Of a stretch of DNA of 40,715 bases, positions 18,372 through 25,851 are shown one piece after another; the stretch's first letter is position 1; each line of letters begins with the position of its first letter. Made by a program: the position numbers and the translations under genes. Origin of the DNA: an uncultured Acetatifactor sp. (lineage in GTDB: Bacteria; Bacillota; Clostridia; Lachnospirales; Lachnospiraceae); contig CAKRRD010000029.1 of assembly GCA_934394815.1 (NCBI GenBank), positions 1-40,715 of the forward strand. Reading direction: 5' to 3'. The notes under the pieces were generated by a model that was not told the DNA's origin, made no database searches, and saw only the letters and a list, made by a program, of their open reading frames with translations.

Positions 18372-18696
18372 ATTGTTCGCCTAACTTTCCGTGAATCTGA
18401 AGTATAATGCGATTCCCATAGCCTGCCGGTTCCAGTGTACTTCCTTCATAATCTATCCGGGTCAGTCCCAGAGATTCCAGTTCCGTCGTCAGTCTCACCC
18501 TGTCCGCATCCTCCAGATAACCTACCGTTTCCATTCTCAGAAGATACCCTCTGGCCAGCTGTCCTATAGCTGCTTTTTTGCCGATCATCTGCATATTTTC
18601 CAGATAGCCGCACATCACCACCGTAAGTGCCAGTACACAAAGTCCCATTGTCAGAAGTTCTCCAATATTCCCGGCTTCCTTTTTTCTTCCATCCAT
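18331..18696 (-). CDS. TadE-like pseudopilin (first)
   Basis: A 121-residue protein. The start is set at ATG 18696 (MDGRKKEAGNIGELL): a GAGGG-type site precedes it, and the longer upstream reading to 18825 would overlap the pilin gene with non-conserved sequence. The leader KKEAG-NIGELLTMGLCVLAL has a basic N-terminus, a Gly at the expected cleavage site, and a Glu four residues after it. A hydrophobic helix and a small outer domain follow. It begins 14 nt after the Flp1 pilin gene stops and overlaps the second TadE-like gene by 41 nt. Confidence 0.65.
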   Translation of the reverse strand: MDGRKKEAGNIGELLTMGLCVLALTVVMCGYLENMQMIGKKAAIGQLARGYLLRMETVGYLEDADRVRLTTELESLGLTRIDYEGSTLEPAGYGNRIILQIHGKLGEQYDILEKRVSTAKN

Positions 18697-18710
18697 CCTG
18701 TCCCTCTGTC

Positions 18711-18917
18711 CTATACCCCTGTCAGGATATCCGCTGCCTTGGTCTGCATTGCCGTCACGATGGTGTGTATAAAGCTTGTCAGGCTGTCTTTCATTACCAC
18801 ACACAACAGCAGTGCGATAATACATAATCCTACTGTCACCAGGATTCCGTCAATCCCCGGTTCCCGACGCATGGCATGTCCTTTTACTTTTCCCCAGATT
18901 TTCTGTAATTTTTTCAT
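18711..18917 (-). CDS. Flp1-family type IVb pilin
   Basis: A 68-residue protein of the size and layout of Firmicute Flp1 pilins. A basic leader (MKKLQKIWGKVKGHAMRR) ends at EPG (G21), followed by IDGILVTVGLCIIALLLCVV, a single hydrophobic helix, and a short amphipathic tail. It is probably the major pilus subunit, cleaved by the A24-like peptidase. The usual glutamate at +5 after cleavage is absent; an Asp sits at +2. The gene lies directly after tadC and before the two TadE-like genes. Confidence 0.75.
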   Translation of the reverse strand: MKKLQKIWGKVKGHAMRREPGIDGILVTVGLCIIALLLCVVMKDSLTSFIHTIVTAMQTKAADILTGV

Positions 18918-18959
18918 TGTTTTCTTCCTTTCTCTTTCTGTTCTTGTGTTTTTGTTACG

Positions 18960-19784
18960 TTAAAATTGCACCACTGCCCGGAACATATATCCCACGCAGG
19001 CATATAAAATGATCCCCAGCACCGTTCCCAGCATCCCCAGCTGGTAGAAAGTAATGCTGCGATCCAGTGCACTTTTCTGCTGCTGCAACACTGCAGTCTC
19101 CATGTCCTTTAACTGTTCTCCCATATCTTTTAACAGATCCACAGCCTGTCCGGATTCTCCTGCCTGGATCAGTGTAATGCACAACGCATCCATCTGCCGG
19201 TTATCGAACTTCTGCTGGAAGTCAGACAAAGCCGTCACCAGATCCGCCTGCATGACAATGTCTCCCGACAGTTCCATCAGGGCCTGCTGCAGTCTCTGTG
19301 TCCGGACACTCTGACAGCACTCCGTCAACGCATCCGTCACATATACCCCCGCAAGGATCTGCACTTCAAGTGCCTGATAGATCAGCTTTATCTCCGGCAG
19401 CATTTTCCGGTTGTCCGCCCGGTTCAGATACAATAACAGCAGTTCCGGCACAAAATACAGAACCGCTGCCGAAAGTATCCCATATTCCCAGCCGATCCTT
19501 CCCACAGCCAATGCCCCTGCCATGGCCAGTAACAGACGGCCGCACAGATACTTTACCGGTGTGATTTTTCTCCCAAAATGAAATTCTGCTCCATTCTTTC
19601 TTAATCTTTTTTCCGTCCCGGTGATCCAGTTTTCATAGCCTCTGTTCTCCCGTATCATCCCTGCAATCTCTTCACAGGCATGCAATACCGTCTTCGCCGC
19701 CGTTCCGGTTCCCATACGAAATACAAAAATTCCTCCAAACATCGCTCCCAGTAACTCCGGAATCCAGATACCTCTAAAATTCAT
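18960..19784 (-). CDS. tadC: TadC-like inner-membrane platform protein
   Basis: A 274-residue type II secretion F-domain protein. Membrane segments flank a cytoplasmic region with LIYQALEVQILAGVYVTDAL, VTALSDFQQKFDNRQMDALCITLIQA and a final hydrophobic helix. In Tad systems TadB and TadC form the membrane platform on which the CpaF ATPase acts. It follows tadB by 19 nt and precedes the Flp1 pilin by 42 nt. Confidence 0.85.
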   Translation of the reverse strand: MNFRGIWIPELLGAMFGGIFVFRMGTGTAAKTVLHACEEIAGMIRENRGYENWITGTEKRLRKNGAEFHFGRKITPVKYLCGRLLLAMAGALAVGRIGWEYGILSAAVLYFVPELLLLYLNRADNRKMLPEIKLIYQALEVQILAGVYVTDALTECCQSVRTQRLQQALMELSGDIVMQADLVTALSDFQQKFDNRQMDALCITLIQAGESGQAVDLLKDMGEQLKDMETAVLQQQKSALDRSITFYQLGMLGTVLGIILYACVGYMFRAVVQF

Positions 19785-19803
19785 CCTCTGTCCCCTCCCA
19801 TGC

Positions 19804-20742
19804 TCAACGATGAAAGCCGTACAGCTTTCGCATAAATAAAAAGAAGATCAGTGCGTATACTCCCATGGCCAGATGTCCCGGGAACGTCCCGAATAATATC
19901 TCCCAGACTGACACATCAATCAGCCGGTCCACCGTAAGCAGGGCAAACAGCGACATTACCACCAGTAATCCCATATTGATCCCTGCTTCCCGTAACATCC
20001 CTTTCCGTTCCTCTTCCATCCGCAGATACTCTCTGGCAGAGCGTCTGCTGCTGTCCACCAGTGCTGTCAGATCTGCCATATACCGGATGCTGACCTCCAG
20101 ATTTCTGGCCAGTTCCTTCACCTTGGGATGCTCGATCCGCTCCGCCATGGACAAAAGCGCCAGGGAACTGTCTCCCGTGGTCTGCGCCTCATAAGCACAT
20201 TCCTCCAGCGCACCTTTTAACGGTTCCTCCACATAGCGGCTGACCTGCCCCAGCACCTTGGTGATCTCACCGGCCGTCAGGCTGTAATTGCCCAGAAAAT
20301 TCAGGCATTTCAGGAGATTTTCATTAACGGCCCGCAACTCCCCCGCCCGCAGGGTACTAAGAAGCAGATACTCCAAAGTACCGCACAGTATCGTCCCGCC
20401 CGCCGCAATCCAGAGTTTTCCGCCGATGCCCTGTAGCAGGGAAAAGATTCCCGCCAGAGCAAGAAGATTCCCGGCAATCCATTTTTCCGCAGTGCACCCC
20501 GGAAACCTCCGTCTCACTCCGCAATAGCAGAGGAATTCTTCCAATTGGCAGATCCACGTACTTTTATGCTGTAGTTCCTGCAGCCTGTGCCGGTTCTCCA
20601 ATACCCGCAGTCTTGCGGACTGATCCATCCCTTCTTTCGTCCGGTACAGCAGGCGTTTTACCGTCTCCACCCACCGTATCTTTCCAAACAGAAGCAGAAA
20701 GCCCGTAAATATTAAACAAAAGATCCATGCGTATATGATCAT
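19804..20742 (-). CDS. tadB: TadB-like inner-membrane platform protein
   Basis: A 312-residue protein with N-terminal and C-terminal hydrophobic helices around a cytoplasmic F-type domain (LKCLNFLGNYSLTAGEITKVLGQV; GDSSLALLSMAERIEHPKV; VKELARNLEVSIRYMADL). It is the partner of TadC. GAGAGGAG precedes its ATG. It starts 23 nt after the CpaF ATPase stop, so the two are co-transcribed. Confidence 0.85.
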   Translation of the reverse strand: MIIYAWIFCLIFTGFLLLFGKIRWVETVKRLLYRTKEGMDQSARLRVLENRHRLQELQHKSTWICQLEEFLCYCGVRRRFPGCTAEKWIAGNLLALAGIFSLLQGIGGKLWIAAGGTILCGTLEYLLLSTLRAGELRAVNENLLKCLNFLGNYSLTAGEITKVLGQVSRYVEEPLKGALEECAYEAQTTGDSSLALLSMAERIEHPKVKELARNLEVSIRYMADLTALVDSSRRSAREYLRMEEERKGMLREAGINMGLLVVMSLFALLTVDRLIDVSVWEILFGTFPGHLAMGVYALIFFLFMRKLYGFHR

Positions 20743-20765
20743 AAGTTTCTCCTCTCATGTAACGG

Positions 20766-21917
20766 TCAAAACAGTCTCTCATATTCCAGATTCTCTTTCT
20801 CTGCATTCCAGCCCTGACAGGCAAAGATCTCCTTCACCCGATAGTGTTCCATAAACACCAGAGTCTGAAAGCAGTCCATCATTTTCATTAATTCATTGCG
20901 GGAATAGCGGCTGTCATACATCGCATAATCCACAATCTTCTCCGGCGCCCTGTCGGCAGAGGGTGCATGTACGGTTGCCGCACAGATCTGCCCCGTATAT
21001 GCTGCATTCAGCAGATACAACGCCTCCCCGCCCTTCACTTCTCCTATGATGAAAAAATCCACATCCATAGTCAGTCCCGCTATGCTGATATGCTTTAGGT
21101 CATAGCTTACACTGCTCTCCGAGGTCCCCGGAAGTGAATGCAGGAACATCATATCCGGATGAAACAGTGTGGTCAGTTCATCTGCCTGCTGTGCCACCAG
21201 AATCGCCATATCATCCGGCAGTGTTTCCTTCAGTGCATTCAACAATGTCGTCTTGCCGGAAGAATTTCCTCCGCAGATCAGCGTGGATCCCTGCCGGAAC
21301 CGCTGCACCAGAAGCTCCGCCGTATTCCGGTCCATCATTTCCTTCTCCACCAGTTCCCTCATCATGGGGAAATTCCTGGGAACCTTACGGATACACAGAT
21401 AAGGTTCGCTATAGGTATTGACGATTGGCATGGATAACGTAAACCGGAAAATGAAATCCGGGTGGCTTTCGGTATCCGTAAACCGTTGAATGGCATTCAG
21501 ATTGGAAATATTCACCTGATTTCTGGTGGCTACATAATCAATGAACTGTCGGTATTCTTTCTCCGAAGCAAAGGAAATCCCGGCATCCATACGTTTTCCT
21601 TCCCTCTTGATCCGGATACAGTCATGGCTGACCACCCGGATGTCCGAAATACTTTTGTCATCCATTAACGGAGACAGTCTGGAATACCCAAAAATATACT
21701 GTTCAAATGCTTTTAACAGGCTTTTCTTTTTCCCTTCCTGAAAATGATAATACTGATCGATATGCTTTTCCGCTTCCCGCAAAAAATCTTCTTTTCCCAG
21801 AACTCCCTTTTTTACCTGAATCAGAAGCACCTGCTTCTGCGTGATAAAATCTTCTACCAGCCTCTGTAATTCCGCATCAGAGACGGAATTTTCCCTTTTT
21901 GTCCCTTTTTCCTCCAT
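20766..21917 (-). CDS. cpaF: CpaF/TadA-type pilus assembly ATPase
   Basis: A 383-residue secretion ATPase that powers pilus assembly. Walker A is CGGNSSGKTTLL at residues 215-226. The arginine-bearing strand (ISDIRVVSHDCIRIKREG) and VNISNLNAIQRFTD region precede it. After it come the Walker B-like DVDFFIIGEVKGGEALYLL and the His motif (AATVHAPSADRAPEKI). This is the first gene of the pilus locus; AAGGAGG precedes the ATG. It is shorter than many CpaF proteins (about 430-500) because the N-terminal helical part is short. Confidence 0.92.
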   Translation of the reverse strand: MEEKGTKRENSVSDAELQRLVEDFITQKQVLLIQVKKGVLGKEDFLREAEKHIDQYYHFQEGKKKSLLKAFEQYIFGYSRLSPLMDDKSISDIRVVSHDCIRIKREGKRMDAGISFASEKEYRQFIDYVATRNQVNISNLNAIQRFTDTESHPDFIFRFTLSMPIVNTYSEPYLCIRKVPRNFPMMRELVEKEMMDRNTAELLVQRFRQGSTLICGGNSSGKTTLLNALKETLPDDMAILVAQQADELTTLFHPDMMFLHSLPGTSESSVSYDLKHISIAGLTMDVDFFIIGEVKGGEALYLLNAAYTGQICAATVHAPSADRAPEKIVDYAMYDSRYSRNELMKMMDCFQTLVFMEHYRVKEIFACQGWNAEKENLEYERLF

Positions 21918-21967
21918 ACATCCTCCTTTTGTTTTTCTGAAATCATCCGTTTCTCACTAATGAATAC

Positions 21968-22069
21968 AATATGTGATTCGTGGTCGAATATGACCTGATA
22001 TTTAGAATTTTGACCTCGACTGACCTGTCGGGTAATATGCAGATTACTCCATCCAGCAGCATCTGTCAA
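21968..22069 (-). promoter_or_regulatory. Candidate promoter and phased operator of the pilus locus
   Basis: Three copies of TGACCT (AGGTCA on the minus strand) lie at 21991-21996, 22011-22016 and 22021-22026, spaced exactly 20 and 10 nt. The one nearest cpaF could overlap the -35 region of a weak -10, CATATT (21968-21973), 17 nt downstream. A second candidate promoter upstream is TTGACA (22064-22069) with a 17-nt gap to TAATCT (22041-22046). Even helical phasing is typical of activators that bind direct repeats, such as response regulators; no such gene is in the window. Confidence 0.5.
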
Positions 22070-22107
22070 TGCCCCGGGAACTATTTTCTCATTTTCGGAA
22101 GAATGGC

Positions 22108-22162
22108 CAAAGAAAAACCGCATTCTGCCGGTCTTTTCCAAAAAATCCCGTAAGAATGCGGT
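22108..22162 (-). terminator. Terminator of the EAL protein gene
   Basis: Ten-base arms ACCGCATTCT and AGAATGCGGT lie at 22153-22162 and 22117-22126 as read on the minus strand, with T-rich sequence after the stem. It lies just downstream of the EAL gene stop and separates it from the pilus locus. Confidence 0.7.
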
Positions 22163-22189
22163 CTGCGCATTTGTCTATTTTGTCTTTGT

Positions 22190-23593
22190 CTATTTTGCCA
22201 TATCCAGCTCCCGTTCCTGCTGCAAAAGCAGCTTATCGAACTCCTCCACCGGCATCGGTCGGTAGAACAAAAAGCCCTGTACGTCCGTACAATTACAGCC
22301 TAACAGGAAGTTCCTCTGTTCCTCCGTCTCCACACCTTCGATGACAATGTGTACTCCCAGCTGCTGCAACATGGCAATGGTATTGCGTATAATGATCTGG
22401 CTCTTATCCTTCTCCAGATCCCGGATAAATTCTCTGTCGATTTTGATCTCATCCAGTGTCTGGTTCTTCAACATATTCATGGTAGAATATCCCGTTCCAA
22501 AATCGTCCATGGACACCAGAAATCCCTGCGAGCGCAGATTCTCCATCCGTTGGTACATGCCTTCCTCATCCTCAAGGAAAGCACTTTCCGTTAATTCCAA
22601 CGGAACATACCCTGCGGGGATATCGTACTTCTCCCGAAGCCGGATCAGATTTTCTGCCAGCTGGGTATCATAAGCATGTAGTCTGGATACATTGATGGAG
22701 ACCGGTACCAGTTCTCTGCCTTCCTTTTTCAGTTTTCCCAGATAGGCAAATACTTTTTCCCAGATGTACTCGTCCACATTGATGATAAATCCGTTCTTCT
22801 CCAGCACGGGAATGAACTTTCCCGGAGGCACCAGTCCCTTTTCCGGATGCTGCCAGCGAACCAGCGCTTCGCCGCCAATGATCCGCCCGGTGCTCATATT
22901 CACCTTCGGCTGTACATACAGCACCAGTTCCCCATTTTCCAGAGCACCTACAATGTCATTCTCCACCTGTCGTTCCCGCATCAGCTGTCTGCGCATTTTT
23001 TCGTCGAAAATGGCATAGGTCTGATACACTTTTCCCTTAATGCTTTTCATGGCCATGGTGGCACAATCCTTCAGATAACTGATCGCCGGCTCTCTCTCCG
23101 GTGAAATGCCGATTCCGAAGGAAGGCTGCACTTTATAGGTAAAGGGAAATTCATCGATCCTTTTTTTGATGTCATTGACGATGTTTTCCAGTTCTTCTGT
23201 TTCCCCGTAGCTGGTGCACAGGCAGAAAATATCCGCACGGATATGGCAGGAATACGTGTCCGGACGCTGATCCTCATACTCCTGAAAACACTTCGCAATA
23301 AATTTAAGCAGCTTATCGCCCTCAGCCCTGCCGCAGAACTCATTCACTGCCTTAAACTGTACAATGTCCATCAGCACAACACCGTATTTTTTATCCGGCT
23401 CTGCCCTGATCATTTCCCCGCACAGATAGAAAAAAGAATTCATATTGTGCAGATTCGTCAGGCCTGTCCGGTTCCTCTCGACATTTTCCTCCGACATTTT
23501 CCGAAGCGAATACAGATACAATTCTTCTTTTCCGGCATCCGTAGTCTGAGGGGATGCCTCCACTACTTCTTCTTTTGCTCTTTGATATGCCAT
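22190..23593 (-). CDS. c-di-GMP phosphodiesterase with degenerate GGDEF domain
   Basis: A 467-residue cytoplasmic protein. A GGDEF-fold domain (about 65-200) carries RADIF (119-123) where GGDEF is expected, so cyclase activity is unlikely. The EAL domain (about 210-460) is intact: EALVRW (242-247), N301, the ELTE motif (333-336), D363-D364 in DDFGTGYS, K384, E419 and the QG pair 439-440. It should hydrolyse c-di-GMP. No transmembrane or obvious sensor domain is present. It lies directly upstream of the pilus locus with a terminator between, so functional linkage is an inference. GTGAGGAG precedes the ATG. Confidence 0.92.
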   Translation of the reverse strand: MAYQRAKEEVVEASPQTTDAGKEELYLYSLRKMSEENVERNRTGLTNLHNMNSFFYLCGEMIRAEPDKKYGVVLMDIVQFKAVNEFCGRAEGDKLLKFIAKCFQEYEDQRPDTYSCHIRADIFCLCTSYGETEELENIVNDIKKRIDEFPFTYKVQPSFGIGISPEREPAISYLKDCATMAMKSIKGKVYQTYAIFDEKMRRQLMRERQVENDIVGALENGELVLYVQPKVNMSTGRIIGGEALVRWQHPEKGLVPPGKFIPVLEKNGFIINVDEYIWEKVFAYLGKLKKEGRELVPVSINVSRLHAYDTQLAENLIRLREKYDIPAGYVPLELTESAFLEDEEGMYQRMENLRSQGFLVSMDDFGTGYSTMNMLKNQTLDEIKIDREFIRDLEKDKSQIIIRNTIAMLQQLGVHIVIEGVETEEQRNFLLGCNCTDVQGFLFYRPMPVEEFDKLLLQQERELDMAK

Positions 23594-23630
23594 AAGTACT
23601 CCTCACAAGATCACTTATTGATACGCTTCT

Positions 23631-23659
23631 ATTATACCTCATTTTGTTAATTTTTTCCA
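23631..23659 (-). promoter_or_regulatory. Promoter of the EAL gene
   Basis: On the minus strand TGGAAA (23654-23659) and TATAAT (23631-23636) are 17 nt apart, ahead of the EAL gene. It is back to back with the promoter of the small peptide gene on the other strand. Confidence 0.6.
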
Positions 23660-23676
23660 CCTTAAGAGGGTTTTTA

Positions 23677-23704
23677 TTGTATTTTATTGGGAAAATGGTA
23701 TAAT
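23677..23704 (+). promoter_or_regulatory. Promoter of the small peptide gene
   Basis: A consensus -10 TATAAT (23699-23704) follows a weak -35 TTGTAT (23677-23682, 16-nt spacer). The predicted start is about 25 nt before the peptide's ATG. Confidence 0.6.
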
Positions 23705-23736
23705 AACCTTAATTCTAACAAAAAGGAGTGTGCCTT

Positions 23737-23850
23737 ATGTTTTTACTTTTGGCCGGTGGGCTTTTAATTATCCTTTTGGCAGTCGTGATTGCTGTCGTAT
23801 CTTCCGTAGCCGGATCTGTTGCCGCGGTTACCGATGACACCGAAGACTGA
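23737..23850 (+). CDS. 37-residue hydrophobic membrane peptide
   Basis: A short gene, ATG to TGA, encoding MFLLLAGGLLIILL followed by more hydrophobic residues and ending AAVTDDTED. The whole middle is one membrane-spanning stretch, and the tail is acidic. AAAGGAG (23722-23728) sits 8 nt before the ATG, a consensus -10 lies upstream, and a terminator hairpin overlaps the stop codon. Together these support a real monocistronic gene. The function is unknown; possibilities include a small regulator of a membrane complex or a type I toxin-like peptide. It is not similar to anything I recognise. Confidence 0.65.
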   Translation: MFLLLAGGLLIILLAVVIAVVSSVAGSVAAVTDDTED

Positions 23851-23880
23851 CATTCCGTTCCACGGACTGTCAGTTTTCTT
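23847..23880 (+). terminator. Terminator of the small peptide gene
   Basis: CTGACA (23847-23852) and TGTCAG (23868-23873) form the outer stem, CCGT/ACGG the inner stem, with a 3-nt loop, followed by TTTTCTT on the plus strand. It overlaps the stop codon of the peptide and the last codons of the convergent ABC-F gene. Confidence 0.7.
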
Positions 23881-25699
23881 CGCCCCGTTCAATCCTCGCC
23901 GCCAGATCTTCTAAGTACATCCAGCGTTCCATTTTCTCTTCCAGCTGCTGTTCCGCAGCTTCTTTTTCTTTGGTCAGTTCGTTCAATTTTACGAAATCAC
24001 TGGCATATTTTGCAAAATCCGCTTCCAGCGCTGCTATTTTTTCCTCTAATGCCGCCATTTCCCCCTCGATGGATTCATAATCCTTTTGTTCCTGGTAGGT
24101 GAATTTTAATTTGCGTTTCTGTCCGCTCTTCCAGTTTTTGGCAGTATTTTCCTCATCGGCGTTCTTCGGCTGGGATGTTGCCGGCGCTCCCGTGCTCTCT
24201 GTGATTCCTTCTGCTGCTTTTCTATTGGCATAATCCGTGTAGCCGCCCTCGTACTGCACCATGCGGGTATCCTCCAGGGCGAAGATTCTGCGTACTACAC
24301 GATCCAGAAAATATCGGTCATGGGACACTACGATAACGATGCCCGGAAAAGTGTCCAGATAATCCTCCAGCACCTGCAGGGTGGCAATGTCGAGGTCATT
24401 GGTCGGCTCATCGAGGATCAGAACATTGGGTGCCCCCATCAGCACCTTGCATAATTGCAGTCTGCGCCGTTCTCCGCCGGACAGTTTTCCCAGCTGTCCA
24501 TACTGGTCCTCCCCGGAAAACAGGAACCGCTCCAGCATTCTCGCTGCCGTGATCTGCCCGTCTTCCGTCGTAATATATTCCGCCACATCCCGGATGTAAT
24601 CAATGACTCTCTGCTCCGGATGCATCATGGTGTCGTCGATCTCCTGGGCATAATAGCCCAGCTTCACGGTCTGTCCGATCTCGATATGTCCGCTGTCCGG
24701 GGTCACTTCTCCCAGAATCATTTTCATCAGCGTAGTCTTGCCACTGCCGTTGGGGCCGATGAATCCCACCCGGTCATCCTTGCCGAACAGATAAGTAAAA
24801 TCCCGGATCAGCACCTTATCACCGTAGCTCTTGGATACCTTCTCGATCTCCACCGTGGTCCGGCCCAGTCTGGCGGCTGCGGAGGTCAGTTCCACTTTGC
24901 CGTCCGTCACCGGACCTTTCACATTTTTCAGTTCCTCAAAACGCTGCAATCTGGCCTTCTGCTTCGTGGAGCGTGCTCTGGCGCCCCGCTGTACCCAGGC
25001 CAGTTCGTTCCGCAGGATATTCAGGCGCTTCTTTTCGCTGGCCTGTGCCATTTCCTCCCGCTGCATTTTCAGTTCCAGATAGCCGGAATAGTTGGCATCA
25101 TAGGAATAGATCTTTCCCTTGTCCAGCTCCAGGATCCGGTTGGTGACACTGTCCAGAAAATAACGGTCATGGGTGACCATGATCATGGCGCCTTTTCGGC
25201 GGCGCAGCTGATCCTCCAGCCAGTCGGACATGGAATTGTCCAGATGGTTGGTGGGCTCGTCCAATAATAAAATTTCTGCCGGAGACAAAAGTACCGATAC
25301 CAGTGCCAGACGCTTACGCTGTCCGCCGGACAACTGACCACAGGGCTGGTCGAATTCGGTAACCCCCAGTTTCGTCAGCATGCTTTTGGCATCCGCTTCG
25401 ATGGTTCCGGCGTTTTCCTCCACACGGTTGCCCCGCAGCACCGCCTCCAGTACCGTCTCTTCCGGTGCGAACTCCGGATTCTGGGGCAGATAACGCACCA
25501 GACAATGGTTGGCCTTGATCACAGTGCCGTCATCGGTCTCCTCCAGTCCGGCAATGATCTTGAGTAATGTGGATTTTCCGGTACCGTTAATGCCGATGAT
25601 CCCGGCCTTTTCCCCTTCCTGCAGGAAAAAGGACGCTCCGTCGAAAATCTTGCGGACACCATAACTTTTGGTAATATTGTCAACAGTCAGTATATTCAT
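23870..25699 (-). CDS. ABC-F family ATPase (Uup-like)
   Basis: A 609-residue soluble protein with two ABC domains and no membrane part. First domain: IIGINGTGKST, LSGGQRKRLAL, LLLDEPTNHLD. Linker of about residues 220-290 contains NELAWVQRGARARSTKQKARL, as in this family. Second domain: GPNGSGKTTLM, LSGGERRRLQL, LILDEPTNDLD. The C-terminal 90 residues are a charged coiled coil (KEKEAAEQQLEEKMERWMYL), which points to Uup rather than the antibiotic-resistance ABC-F subgroups. The family acts on ribosomes. The gene is single and convergent with the small peptide gene. Confidence 0.9.
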   Translation of the reverse strand: MNILTVDNITKSYGVRKIFDGASFFLQEGEKAGIIGINGTGKSTLLKIIAGLEETDDGTVIKANHCLVRYLPQNPEFAPEETVLEAVLRGNRVEENAGTIEADAKSMLTKLGVTEFDQPCGQLSGGQRKRLALVSVLLSPAEILLLDEPTNHLDNSMSDWLEDQLRRRKGAMIMVTHDRYFLDSVTNRILELDKGKIYSYDANYSGYLELKMQREEMAQASEKKRLNILRNELAWVQRGARARSTKQKARLQRFEELKNVKGPVTDGKVELTSAAARLGRTTVEIEKVSKSYGDKVLIRDFTYLFGKDDRVGFIGPNGSGKTTLMKMILGEVTPDSGHIEIGQTVKLGYYAQEIDDTMMHPEQRVIDYIRDVAEYITTEDGQITAARMLERFLFSGEDQYGQLGKLSGGERRRLQLCKVLMGAPNVLILDEPTNDLDIATLQVLEDYLDTFPGIVIVVSHDRYFLDRVVRRIFALEDTRMVQYEGGYTDYANRKAAEGITESTGAPATSQPKNADEENTAKNWKSGQKRKLKFTYQEQKDYESIEGEMAALEEKIAALEADFAKYASDFVKLNELTKEKEAAEQQLEEKMERWMYLEDLAARIERGEEN

Positions 25700-25851
25700 C
25701 TGTATAACCTCTTATTATATTTCTTATGTTTCTGATTTTCCGCATAGCTTATCCGGATTTTTTTCTCAAAGATTCGGATCATTTTTCGTGTGCTATGCTT
25801 TTCAAATGTAGTATACTATAAATAATCTATTTTAGGAAAGAAGGTTTTCGC

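Noticed and set aside
21854..22141. A 95-codon minus-strand reading frame over the cpaF leader
   Set aside because: It overlaps the cpaF start in another frame, has no ribosome site, and contains the terminator arms and phased repeats, so it is more likely regulatory DNA.
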